A stretch of DNA of 64,000 nucleotides from Marinilactibacillus piezotolerans (GTDB lineage: Bacteria; Bacillota; Bacilli; Lactobacillales; Carnobacteriaceae_A): contig NZ_FWDP01000004.1 of assembly GCF_900169305.1 (NCBI RefSeq), forward strand, positions 496,001 to 560,000, given 5' to 3'. This document shows, one piece after another, positions 8,112 through 17,600 of this stretch. The notes below the pieces were generated by a model. It ran no database searches. It had not been told where the DNA came from and saw only the letters and a list, made by a program, of their open reading frames with translations. The translations under genes were made by a program, and so were the position numbers. Within the stretch, counting starts at the first letter, position 1. Each line of letters opens with the position of its first letter.

Positions 8112-10316
8112 TTAATTGACGTGACCGATCTGGTCAGCTGCTTGAACGTTTCCTTCAGCTGTCAGTTCAAATGACTGCGTTTCTTTCAGGTTCGTAAATA
8201 CGACCATGATCGACGTGTCTTTGTCTGCTTCTTCGACCTTGCTGCGGTACATCGTTGCCAGTGGCTGTCCGGCTTCTACGGTCTGATCTTCTTCAACTTT
8301 CACATCAAAGGCCTGGCCTTTCAGCTCGACTGTATCGATCCCCATGTGGACCAAGACTTCTGTACCTTCAGCTGTTTCCAGACCGATGGCATGCTTGGTC
8401 GGGAAGATGCTGCTTACTGTTCCGGAAACCGGTGATACGACGTCATTATCGGAAGGAACGACCGCAAAGCCGTCTCCCATCATTTTCTGAGAAAAGACCT
8501 GGTCATTGACTTCTGTTATCGGCAGGATGTGACCGTTTGCGACAGAGTAAATCTTCTGCGCCTTTGATTCAGGTTCTTTTTCTGCTGTCTTATTAGTGAC
8601 TGGTGTTTCTTTTGTTTCAGCCTGCGTATCGACAGGACGGTCTTCACTGATCGATGAAGCTGGAATGGCTGCATTTGATTCCAGGACATCCAGGATATCT
8701 GACTTCAAAACATCGGCTTTTGGCCCGTAGATAGCTTGAACGCCTGTATCTTTATGGACCAGTCCCATGGCGCCGGCTTTCTTCCAGCTGGCTTCAGGAC
8801 CGACCTTATCGGTATCTTTGACCGTCACACGCAGTCGCGTCATGCAGGCATCGACGTCTGAGATGTTTTCTTTCCCGCCAAGCAGGTGGATGACGTCATA
8901 GACCTGCTGAGAAGCATCCACTTCCTTGCCGTTTGAAGAACCGGCGTCTTGCCCGTTGCTTTCATAGTTCCCCATACGACCAGGCGTTGCGTACTTGAAT
9001 TTCTTGATCAAAAAGTCTGTGATGAAATACATAACGACGGCGAACAGGATGGTGACCCAGATAAAGTTGAACAGGTCCCAGCCAAGGCCGGCCCGAAGAG
9101 CCAGCGGTGTACGTGTCAGCAGTTCGATATTACCGAAGGCGTGGATACGCAAAGGGATGATATCTGCCATGGCAAAGGCTAGTCCTTGAACGACTGCATA
9201 CACACCATAAAGCGGCATCGCGGCAAACATGAACATGAACTCCAGAGGTTCCGTTACACCCGTAAGGAATACAGCAAGCCCAGCTGAAAGATACATGGAT
9301 TTGTAAGCCTTGCGTTTGTCGGCATCCACATTTCTATACATGGCATAAGCAAGTCCCATCAACGTCCCTGAAGACCCGATCATCTGCCCGACTTTGAACC
9401 GTGCTGGAACAAAGTTTTCGATCGCATACTGATACGTGCTGGTGTCGCCGGCTTGATCTAAGTTGACTAAGTCTCTTGCCCATGCAAGCCAGAGTGGATC
9501 CTGTCCGAATACCAAAGCGCCTTCCTGTGCGCCGCTCAAGACTTCATACGTTCCACCAAGCGGTGTATAGTTGATCGGTATCGTCAGCATGTGGTGGAGA
9601 CCAAACGGCAGGAGCAGGCGTTCCAATGTTCCGAATAGGAAAGGCGCCAGAACAGGTGCCGTATCCTGAGATTCAGCGATCCAGACACCGAAGCTGTTGA
9701 TCCCGCCTTGAATGACTGGCCAGACGACTGCCAAAATAAGCGAGGCGATCAGCGACCAGAGAATAACGACGAAAGGCACGAAACGTTTACCATTGAAGAA
9801 TGATAAGGCATCCGGCAGTTTTCTAAAGTTGTAGTACTTATTGAAAGCCATGGCTCCCATGAAACCGGCGATGATACCAACGAAAACACCCATGTTAAGT
9901 GCCGGTGCTTCAAGCACACTGACAAAATAACCGTCTACTGGGATCTCTGTTCCAAACAGTGTCTGCGTGACTGCTGATTCATCTGCCAGCATGTCCCCCG
10001 TCACACCGAAGATCGCTCCGGTGATACGGTTGATCAGGATGAAACTGATACCGGCCGCGAAGGCCCCGCCGGCACGGTCTTTCGCCCAGCTTCCCCCAAT
10101 TGCCAAAGCAAAGAGGATATGCAGGTTACCGATAATGGCCCAGCCGATGTTTTCGATGACACTTCCGACAGCAACGAGCGCCTGAAGGTCAGGATCGATA
10201 AGCGGGATGGAGCCGCCGATACTGATCATCAGTCCGGCTGCCGGCATGACGGCGATAACACCCATCAAGGCCTTGCCGAATTTCTGCCAGAATTCAAAAT
10301 TCATAATCTTTTTCAT
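8112..10316 (-). CDS. malT: Maltose/glucose-type PTS permease EIICBA
   Basis: 734 residues with three PTS domains in one chain. EIIC, residues 1 to about 440: many hydrophobic helices and the conserved LLPFGLHHMLTIPINYTPLG loop. EIIB, about 465-545: phospho-Cys near residue 490 in DACMTRLRV. EIIA of the Crr type, about 605-734: active His near residue 657 in VLVHMGIDTVELKG. The protein imports sugar while phosphorylating it. Its setting between alpha-glucosidase genes and its resemblance to MalT of enterococci and streptococci point to maltose; glucose or trehalose cannot be excluded from sequence alone. It follows malL by 21 bases and would be transcribed from the promoter at 12133-12161. 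Confidence 0.9.
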   Translation of the reverse strand: MKKIMNFEFWQKFGKALMGVIAVMPAAGLMISIGGSIPLIDPDLQALVAVGSVIENIGWAIIGNLHILFALAIGGSWAKDRAGGAFAAGISFILINRITGAIFGVTGDMLADESAVTQTLFGTEIPVDGYFVSVLEAPALNMGVFVGIIAGFMGAMAFNKYYNFRKLPDALSFFNGKRFVPFVVILWSLIASLILAVVWPVIQGGINSFGVWIAESQDTAPVLAPFLFGTLERLLLPFGLHHMLTIPINYTPLGGTYEVLSGAQEGALVFGQDPLWLAWARDLVNLDQAGDTSTYQYAIENFVPARFKVGQMIGSSGTLMGLAYAMYRNVDADKRKAYKSMYLSAGLAVFLTGVTEPLEFMFMFAAMPLYGVYAVVQGLAFAMADIIPLRIHAFGNIELLTRTPLALRAGLGWDLFNFIWVTILFAVVMYFITDFLIKKFKYATPGRMGNYESNGQDAGSSNGKEVDASQQVYDVIHLLGGKENISDVDACMTRLRVTVKDTDKVGPEASWKKAGAMGLVHKDTGVQAIYGPKADVLKSDILDVLESNAAIPASSISEDRPVDTQAETKETPVTNKTAEKEPESKAQKIYSVANGHILPITEVNDQVFSQKMMGDGFAVVPSDNDVVSPVSGTVSSIFPTKHAIGLETAEGTEVLVHMGIDTVELKGQAFDVKVEEDQTVEAGQPLATMYRSKVEEADKDTSIMVVFTNLKETQSFELTAEGNVQAADQIGHVN

Positions 10317-10337
10317 GATACTTCTCCTATTCTATAG

Positions 10338-12044
10338 TTATTGTTCGTCCAGCGGGTAATAGTTTGGATCGTGCCAGACTTTCTGTTTAGCTACTTTGTA
10401 GACCCTTGCTTCATAAGGACGCAGAAACATGACTGTATTCTCTTCGTCTCTGACTTTGTAATTGCTCAGTTTCATCTCGCCGAGTTCCAATTCCTCAGTC
10501 AGATCAAGTTCTGTCGATTCATTGAAGAGATTCACAAGTACGAGATAAACCACACTGTCGTATGATCTCAGATAGGCATAGACGTGATCATGCTCTTTGG
10601 CGATCAGTTCATAGTGACCATAGATAAGGGCAGGCGTGGTCCGTCGCATCTGGATCATTTTTTTATAGTAGTAGTAGATCGAGTCTGGATCATTCAAGGC
10701 CTGTTCGACATTGATGTCCGGATAGTTAGGATTCACGCCCAGCCACGGTGTCCCGGTCGTGAAGCCGGCTTCCGGTTCGCTGGACCACTGCATTGGTGTG
10801 CGCGAATTATCGCGCCCATTTTTCCAAATGTAAGCCATGATCTCGTCATGCGTTGAACCATTTGCAGTTTCGATCGCGTACATATTCTTCATACCGACAT
10901 CATCATAGTCCTCGATGGAATCGAACTGGACATTCGTCATGCCGATCTCCTGTCCCTGATAAATAAAGGGTGTACCCTGCATGAAGAAGTAGAAGGTCGC
11001 CAGCGCTTTGGCCGATGTCTTTCTCAGATCGCCGTCATTTCCCCAGGTCGATACCGATCGGGCCAGATCGTGATTTTCTATGAACAAAGCATTCCAGCCG
11101 CGTCCGTCCAGACCGCGCTGCCAGCGGGTCATCACTTCTTTGAGTTCGTGGATATTCAAACCGTCTCCGTTAGCTCCCCACAGTCCCAAATGCTCGAACT
11201 GGAAGATCATATTAAAGTAACCGTTTTCTTCACCGACCCATCTGTCCGCATCCTGGATCGTTACACCATTTGCTTCGCCCACCGTCATCACATCATAGTT
11301 TCTGATCGTTCGTTCAGCGAATTCAGACAGGAACAGATCAATACCCGACTGGTTCATATGTCCGTCAAAAGAGGGCACATACTTCTTGTTCAAGGGGTTG
11401 GGCATATTGGGGAAGCCGTTTTTCTTCTTGATGTGCGAGATCGCATCGACACGAAAGCCGTCGATCCCCTTGTCCAGCCACCAGTTGACCATTATATACA
11501 GTTTTTCGCGGACTTCTGCATTTTCCCAGTTCAAGTCCGGCTGTTTTTTTGAAAAGACATGCATATAGTATTCCTTGGACTGCTCGTCATACTCCCAGAC
11601 TGATCCGCCGAAGATCGATTCCCAGTTATTGATATCGGAACCGTCAGGTGTGCCCGGGTGCCAGATATAATAATCTCGGTAAGGGCTGTCTTTAGACGAA
11701 CGCGCTTCAACGAACCATTCATGTTCATCCGACGTATGATTGATGACCAGGTCCATGATGATCTTCATGCCGCGTTTATGTGTTTCTTCGAGCAGCTCAT
11801 TGAAATCATTCATCGTGCCGAATTCATCCATGATCGCGTGGTAATCGCTGATGTCATAACCGTTGTCGTCGTTGGGCGACTGATAGATCGGACTGACCCA
11901 GATCACTTCGATACCCAAGTCCTTTATGTAATCGAGCTTTTCGATGATCCCGCGAAGGTCACCGACACCGTCTCCATTGGAATCATAAAAACTGCGAGGG
12001 TATATTTGATACGCCACAGCTTTCTTCCACCATTGTTTCTTCAT
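10338..12044 (-). CDS. malL: GH13_31 alpha-glucosidase (alpha-1,4 type predicted)
   Basis: 568 residues, cytoplasmic. Hydrolyses terminal alpha-glucosides of maltose and short maltodextrins. N-terminus [20 protein letters not shown]; nucleophile Asp near 198 in GFRVDAISHI, acid/base Glu in TVGEANGV, third Asp in IENHDLARS. The residue after the nucleophile is Ala. In GH13_31, Ala/Thr there goes with alpha-1,4 preference and Val with alpha-1,6 preference, so this is predicted to be a maltase rather than an isomaltase. First gene of an operon with malT and the EEP gene; the promoter, MalR-type operator and a cre-like site lie upstream. A close tandem paralogue is at 12426-14090. Confidence 0.92.
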   Translation of the reverse strand: MKKQWWKKAVAYQIYPRSFYDSNGDGVGDLRGIIEKLDYIKDLGIEVIWVSPIYQSPNDDNGYDISDYHAIMDEFGTMNDFNELLEETHKRGMKIIMDLVINHTSDEHEWFVEARSSKDSPYRDYYIWHPGTPDGSDINNWESIFGGSVWEYDEQSKEYYMHVFSKKQPDLNWENAEVREKLYIMVNWWLDKGIDGFRVDAISHIKKKNGFPNMPNPLNKKYVPSFDGHMNQSGIDLFLSEFAERTIRNYDVMTVGEANGVTIQDADRWVGEENGYFNMIFQFEHLGLWGANGDGLNIHELKEVMTRWQRGLDGRGWNALFIENHDLARSVSTWGNDGDLRKTSAKALATFYFFMQGTPFIYQGQEIGMTNVQFDSIEDYDDVGMKNMYAIETANGSTHDEIMAYIWKNGRDNSRTPMQWSSEPEAGFTTGTPWLGVNPNYPDINVEQALNDPDSIYYYYKKMIQMRRTTPALIYGHYELIAKEHDHVYAYLRSYDSVVYLVLVNLFNESTELDLTEELELGEMKLSNYKVRDEENTVMFLRPYEARVYKVAKQKVWHDPNYYPLDEQ

Positions 12045-12064
12045 TTCTCTTTTTCACTCTCCTA

Positions 12065-12078
12065 TGAAAACGTTAATA
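12065..12078 (-). promoter_or_regulatory. cre-like site (CcpA) in the malL leader
   Basis: TGAAAACGTTAATA matches the catabolite-responsive element consensus TGWAANCGNTNWCA at all but one fixed position. It lies between the promoter and malL, 20 bases upstream of the ATG, a position suited to a roadblock. Confidence 0.5.
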
Positions 12079-12132
12079 TTTTTCTGGTTGGTTAAGCTTG
12101 TCTAGACATCCGGTATTTTTTTAACATCACCT

Positions 12133-12161
12133 ATCATATAGTCTGGAATAGAATCATTCAA
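12133..12161 (-). promoter_or_regulatory. Promoter of the malL-malT-EEP operon
   Basis: TTGAAT, 17-base spacer, TATGAT on the minus strand. The same layout and similar spacer occur before the paralogous gene (14177-14205), which supports the call. Confidence 0.65.
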
Positions 12162-12173
12162 TAATAATCCCAA

Positions 12174-12187
12174 TGTTATCGGTATCA
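12174..12187. promoter_or_regulatory. MalR-type operator, malL promoter
   Basis: TGTTATCGGTATCA, a near-palindrome with central CG. Related sites TGTTACCGGTATCA (24333) and TGTTATCGGTAACA (31536) stand before the other two maltose promoters. All three lie exactly 12 bases upstream of the -35 box. Assignment to the LacI-type regulator at 32319-33266 is inference. Confidence 0.65.
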
Positions 12188-12256
12188 TTCTGCACACATG
12201 AAGGCAGAATATCTCTTTGAAGTCGTTTGGGATGAAAAATGCTGATTTTCATAACT

Positions 12257-12285
12257 AAAAAAGGCTCCCGCTTTTGGCAGGAAAC
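12257..12285 (-). terminator. Terminator after the second alpha-glucosidase
   Basis: On the minus strand a short GC-rich stem (TTCCTGC/GCGGGAG around AAAA) is followed by six T. It lies about 140 bases beyond the stop at 12426. The rest of the 381-base gap between the two glucosidase genes holds only the promoter, operator and cre-like site listed separately. Confidence 0.5.
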
Positions 12286-12425
12286 TTACATGTACTAGAC
12301 ACTGATCACTATTCTTTACTTTTATCACAACTTAATCAAGGGTGCTCGTAAAAACCTTCTTCTGTCATTTCCATATCGGTGAACTGATTTTATGCATCGA
12401 ACGAATAAAAGCGAAGGCCGCTTAA

Positions 12426-14090
12426 CTAGCTGTTCGCTAATCTGTACACACGCGCTTCATAAGGTCCCAACTGCATTGAGGGATTCAGTTCATCGATCAA
12501 CGAATAATTAGACAGAAGCAGCTCTTCAATCTCTAAATCATCACTCAGCCTGATCTCTGTGGCCGCATTGAATAGGTTAACGATGACAGCATAACGCACA
12601 TTCTTGTATAGTCTCAGATACGCAAAAACGTGCGGGTGAGCTTCAGCGATCAGTTCATATGATCCGTATATAAGGGCCGGCGTATGTTTTCTCAGTTTGA
12701 TCATTTTTTTGTAGTAATTCAGTATCGAATCCGGATCTTTTACCGCTTCTTCGACGTTGATATCCGGGTAATTAGGGTTCACGCCAAACCAGGGCGTCCC
12801 GGTCGTGAAGCCAGCCTGGGGCGCGCTCGACCACTGCATGGGTGTTCGTGCATTATCGCGCCCATTCTTCCAGATATAGCTCATCATTTCTTCATAAGAC
12901 ATGCCGTTCTTTGTTTCATGTTCGTACAAGTTGATCAGACCCGTATCATTGTAAGTTTCAATCGAGTCAAAGCGCACATTCGTCATGCCGATCTCCTGGC
13001 CCTGATAGATGAAGGGCGTCCCCTGCATAAAGAAGTAGAAGGTCGCGAAGGCTTTTGCAGACGTTTTTCTAAAAGCATTATCTTCGCCCCAAGTCGAAAC
13101 ACTTCTAGGCTGATCATGATTTTCGATAAAGAGCGCATTCCAGCCCTGTCCCTCAAGACCTTTCTGCCATTTCGTCATGGCCTTCTTCAGCTCGTCCATA
13201 TTCAGCTCGCCGTCTTTGGCTTTCCAAAGTCCAAGATGATCAAATTGAAAGATCATGTTAAAATACCCGTCTTCTTCTCCGATCCAGTGTCTCGCCTCTT
13301 CAAACTTAGCCCCACCGGCTTCTCCGACTGTCATGACATCATAGTTTTTGATCGTCCGTTCGACAAATTCGGACAGAAATGCATCGATACCAGGCTGATT
13401 CGCATGCCCGGAATTTGAAGGGACGAATGTCCTATTTTTCGGATTCGGCAAATCAGGATACCCTTTTTTCTTTTTGATATGGGTAATAGCGTCGACCCTA
13501 AAGCCGTCGATCCCTTTCTCGAGCCACCAGTTGGTCATTTCATAGAGTCGTTTTCCCACCCGAGGATTTTCCCAGTTCAGATCCGGTTGTTTTTTCGAAA
13601 AGATATGCATGTAGTATTCACCAGTCTGCTCGTCATATTCCCAGACCGAGCCGCCGAAGAAGGATTCCCAGTTGTTGACTGGCGACCCATCCGGCTTGCC
13701 CGGCTGCCAAATATAAAAGTCACGATAATGATTGTCTTTAGACGAACGGGATTCTAAGAACCATTCGTGTTCATCTGAAGTATGATTGATCACCAGATCC
13801 AGGATGATCTTCATGCCGCGGTCATGGACTTCTTTAAGCAGCTCGTCAAAATCAGCCATCGTCCCGAAATCATCCATGATGTCATAGAAATCACTGATAT
13901 CGTAACCATTATCATCATTGGGCGACTGATAGATCGGGTTGATCCAGATAACGTCGATGCCCAAGTCTTTTAAATAATCAAGTTTCTGTATAATGCCCTG
14001 CAGGTCACCGATCCCGTCCCCATTGGAATCATAAAAGCTGCGCGGGTATATCTGATATGCAACGGCTTCTTTCCACCACTGTTTTTTTAT
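12426..14090 (-). CDS. GH13_31 alpha-glucosidase paralogue with ATA in place of the start codon
   Basis: 554 residues if read from 14090. The N-terminus aligns with the malL product: [20 protein letters not shown] against [20 protein letters not shown]. The codon aligned with malL's ATG is ATA, preceded at nine bases by a good GGGGAGGA. No ATG, GTG or TTG occurs in frame until the TTG at 13964, which would remove the first barrel strand. The catalytic set is intact: GFRVDAITHI, TVGEAGGA, IENHDQPRS. Ala after the nucleophile predicts alpha-1,4 activity. The promoter is conserved but the MalR-type operator is absent from its expected place. The gene may be silenced, weakly expressed from ATA, or affected by a sequence error. 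Confidence 0.85.
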   Translation of the reverse strand: MKKQWWKEAVAYQIYPRSFYDSNGDGIGDLQGIIQKLDYLKDLGIDVIWINPIYQSPNDDNGYDISDFYDIMDDFGTMADFDELLKEVHDRGMKIILDLVINHTSDEHEWFLESRSSKDNHYRDFYIWQPGKPDGSPVNNWESFFGGSVWEYDEQTGEYYMHIFSKKQPDLNWENPRVGKRLYEMTNWWLEKGIDGFRVDAITHIKKKKGYPDLPNPKNRTFVPSNSGHANQPGIDAFLSEFVERTIKNYDVMTVGEAGGAKFEEARHWIGEEDGYFNMIFQFDHLGLWKAKDGELNMDELKKAMTKWQKGLEGQGWNALFIENHDQPRSVSTWGEDNAFRKTSAKAFATFYFFMQGTPFIYQGQEIGMTNVRFDSIETYNDTGLINLYEHETKNGMSYEEMMSYIWKNGRDNARTPMQWSSAPQAGFTTGTPWFGVNPNYPDINVEEAVKDPDSILNYYKKMIKLRKHTPALIYGSYELIAEAHPHVFAYLRLYKNVRYAVIVNLFNAATEIRLSDDLEIEELLLSNYSLIDELNPSMQLGPYEARVYRLANS

Positions 14091-14176
14091 TTTGCTAGTT
14101 CCTCCCCGATGTTGACGATATTATTGTCTGTGTAATCAAACTTTTTGAAATTTTCTGTTTATTTAAACCTAAACTT

Positions 14177-14205
14177 ATCTTATAGTCCGAAAGCGATCTA
14201 TTCAA
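14177..14205 (-). promoter_or_regulatory. Promoter of the second alpha-glucosidase
   Basis: TTGAAT, 17-base spacer, TAAGAT, with a spacer resembling that of the malL promoter (both end in GACTA). The place where the operator should be (14218-14231) is occupied by the start of the 52-bp repeat array instead. Confidence 0.55.
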
Positions 14206-14221
14206 CAGTAATTTCGCTACT

Positions 14222-14460
14222 GAGTTCCGGCTATTCGCCTCTATTACAGGAACTCGTGTCGGATGCTCGCTCTCAGTTCCGGCTATTCACCTCTATATCC
14301 AGGACTCGCGTCGGATGCTCGCCTTGAGTTCCGGTTATCAGCCTCTATTACAGGAACTCGCTGACCATTCTGCCCTTGAGTTAAGGCTATAGAGCGTTAT
14401 AACCCGAACTCGCTTCAAGATTCCTGATCGAGTTACGGCTATTCAAAAATCTAAGCCTCT
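14222..14460. repeat. 52-bp tandem hairpin array A1 (4 units plus a partial)
   Basis: Units begin at 14222, 14274, 14326, 14378 and 14430, each exactly 52 bases apart. Every complete unit contains GAGTT (or CAGTT) followed about 30 bases later by AACTC/GACTC, so it can fold as a hairpin; the unit then continues CGnnTCGGATGCTCGC in the better copies. The fourth unit has diverged inside but keeps GAGTT/AACTC and an inner GG..TATA / TATA..CC pairing. No open reading frame explains it. It fills the gap between the amylopullulanase terminator and the promoter of the second alpha-glucosidase. Confidence 0.85.
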
Positions 14461-14511
14461 AAAAAGACAGCCGAACTTGAAATTTGGCGGATCTTTCTTT
14501 TCAATGTTGTC

Positions 14512-14535
14512 AATAGTCGTCCAAAGACGACTATT
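14512..14535. other. Perfect 10-bp hairpin downstream of the amylopullulanase gene
   Basis: AATAGTCGTC, loop CAAA, GACGACTATT. It lies about 25 bases beyond the amylopullulanase terminator and has no T-run of its own; possibly a 3'-end stabiliser or back-up terminator. Confidence 0.4.
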
Positions 14536-14561
14536 TCCCTTCTTAAAAGCCCCTTAAACAG

Positions 14562-14592
14562 AAAAAAGCTCTGGGTTCAGCCAGAGCTTTCC
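14562..14592 (-). terminator. Terminator of the amylopullulanase gene
   Basis: Ten-base perfect stem AAAGCTCTGG/CCAGAGCTTT with a six-base loop, followed on the minus strand by TTT TTC. It lies 24 bases after the stop. Confidence 0.85.
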
Positions 14593-14615
14593 TCATTCAC
14601 ATGATTCACATCTCG

Positions 14616-17600
14616 TTACTTGTTTTGACCCGGCGCTTTGCAGCTCGGGTTATCTTTCTGTGGTTTGTTCTGTCTTCCCGGTGCGTGATCTCTCGGGTGA
14701 CCGTCTTGCTGGCCAGGTGCTGAGTCACGTGGGTGACCGTCCTGTTTTCCAGGTGCTGAATCACTAGGATGTTCAGGTTCTTCAGTCATGTCTCTTTCTG
14801 TAAACAAGACGACGGAAGCAGTCAAAGCATCCAGTGTGACTGTATTTTCAGAAATTTCGACACCCTCCGGATCGCTGACCGGACGTGTGCCGGCTTCTTT
14901 GCCGTCAACCAGGATATACCCGTCAGTCAAGTCTGTGTCCAGGGTCAGCGTACGTTCTTCGTCGTCCGCATTGACCATGACCAGGTAGCTGTCGCCGTTT
15001 GAATCTTCGGCGCGGTAGACGATGACCAGATCATTGTCTGCCACTTCAGGTACGTCGACTAAGGTCACCATTTCAGCGATCTCTTCCATCGTTCCTTTAC
15101 TGAAGGCATCCGTGCTGCGACGCAGTGCGATCAGTCCGGCGGTATAGTCTTTCGTTTGTGTGTGGACCGGATAAGCGTCTTCATCCGTGACCTTGTTCCA
15201 GTCAAAGCGGTTGATGATATCCGTTGAGTCGTAGGAATCATGAATGAAGTACGGATACTCGAACGGTTCGCCGTCAGAATCAGTGATGAAGGTCGACTTG
15301 TAAGGAACCTGGTCTTCAGACACGGGTTCAATGAAGTCGGGATCACGGAACTGCTTGGTGCGGCCGTATTCCTGACCGGCATGAATGAACGGTGTGCCTT
15401 GTGCCGTCAGGACCATCAGGTTGCCTAAACGGATACGTTCGTGGATCTCTTCTTCATGCAGAGCCGGGTCTTTCTGGATCGACTGAGCGATCACGTCATG
15501 CAGCGTCAGATTGTCATGAGCGGCAATATAAGGAACAACGTCGCCCGGATCATCAGCTGTGAAGTTCTCAGGATTTGCGGTCAGGTTATCAAAGATACGC
15601 TGGACTGAACGGGCTCCACCTGTCAGGAAGCGCGGTTCGCCTTCACTGCCGAAGCCGGATTTCAGTTCGTTTCGCATGTCGTCTGAGAAGGAAGCGACGC
15701 CGTCCGTGTGCTGCATCCAATCCTGGTCAGCCGGCATAACATCTTCGTAACCTTCGTCACCGGCAAACGTGCGCCAGCCTTCACCGATCATCAGGATGTT
15801 CGGATTCAATGCTTTCGCTTCATCGTAAGCCATCTGGATACTTTCTGCGTCATGGTCGCCCATCATGTCGAAGCGGAAGCCATCGACTTTGAATTCCTCC
15901 ACCCAGTATGTGATCGAATCGACGAGGATCCGGCGGGACATCGCATGGGTCGTTCCCAGACGTCCGCCGCCAAAGCTTTCGCGTGACGTGCCGTCTGCAT
16001 CCATGAAGTGGTAGTAATTCGGTTCAAGATCCTCGAAAATACTTGTGCGTGCCGTATGGTTGTAAACCACGTCTAGGATGACACCCATATCGCGCTCGTG
16101 GATCTCAGCGATCAAATTCTTGAATTCTTCAATGCGTTTTTCAGGATCTTCCGGATTTTCCGAATACATCCCTGTCAGGGAGAAGTAGCTCTGCGGGTCA
16201 TAGCCCCAGTTATAGTTCGTGTCTGTTGAGGCATAGTCCAGCAGTCTTTCGCCGTTTTCAAATTCATTGGCGAAGAAGTAGCTCATCACTGGCAGCAGCT
16301 GGACATGGGTCACGCCCAGACTTTCGATGTAGTCCAGTTTCTCCACAAAGGCGCTGAACGTACCGAACTGACTGTTTAGTTCATCAGCGATCTCGGGGTC
16401 AGACGTAAAGTCTCTGACATGGATCTCATAAATGATCGCATCTTCGCGTTTTTCATAACCGTTGATATTGGCGTAATCAAGTTCCGGTCCAAGTTGGCTC
16501 GGATTCACAATCGCCGCTTTGCCGATCGTGCTGTCCGGATCACTGCTGTTCCAGGCGGCCATCGAACGGGCATAAGGGTCTAGTGCCAGCACGGTCTCGC
16601 CGTCGCGCTCGATCGCAAAGTGGTAGTAATAGCCTGTGAGATCGTCGATCCCCGTCGTGTCGGCATTAAGTTCAACTTCCCAGACACCGGAATCTTTTGC
16701 AGTCATTCGGATATCGTCACTAACGACAGTATCTTGATCGTCTTTGTCATAAAGGACGACACGGACGTCATCCGCACTTGGCGACCAGACTTTGAGTGTA
16801 GCTGTTCCGTCTTCTCTCAAATCAAGTCCCAACTCGCCGTCATAGGCATACAGGGCATCTTTCAGTCGCCAGCCCATCAGTGCGTCGACTGATTTCTCGT
16901 CAAAGCTGACGGTATAAGGAGCGTTCGCTACTGAAAAATCACCGGTCAAAGTGACTGCATTTTTTTCTGCATCGATACTGATCGCATCGATCGTCACTGC
17001 TTCATTATTGCCATCTGTCAGTGCCAGTTTTTCTCTGATTGTCTCTTCTGTTAGCCCTTCGACCGTATGGAAGAAGACGAGGGTTTCTGTTTCAGAAATC
17101 AGTTCGGCTCTGTCCATGCCGGCCTGGCTGGCATAGTATGGATTCGTATAAATCGTTTCGTCACCTTCTCTAATAAAGACTTGTGTGTGTTCGGCTGCTT
17201 CTGTAAACATGTAATCCCCGGACTGTTCACCTGATTCTTTGTTCAGAAACAGGAAGCCGACAGAACCAGCATCTTCAGTCAGCGGCACATCGAAATAAGC
17301 GCCGTTGTCGCCGAGTGTAGCGAGATCATGCGCGCCAGTCGGCCAGTCGCTTGTCGGTTCCAGGACATCTTCCCACGTCCAAAGAGCCCAGCCGTCGTAA
17401 TCTGCTTCTTGACGGCTATAGTTGACACGCAGAATGTCGTCAGCCAGAGGTTCGTAGGGATAGATCGCGTAGTCCGCATCCACCCAGGCTTCATTCATAT
17501 TTGGAGTCAGGAGACGGACGCTCATCTCCCCTGTCAGGTTGGCCCCTACTGTGTCGTTGATCAAAAAGCCGATCAGCTCTGGATTTTCTGCCAGTTCGAT

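Noticed and set aside
14110-14123. MalR operator before the second alpha-glucosidase
   Set aside because: TGTTGACGATATTA has mismatches in both arms and occupies the position of the cre-like site of the paralogue rather than that of the operator; at best a degenerate cre.
14145-14327. Short plus-strand reading frame in array A1
   Set aside because: It has no ribosome site and runs through the 52-bp repeats, which are not a multiple of three.
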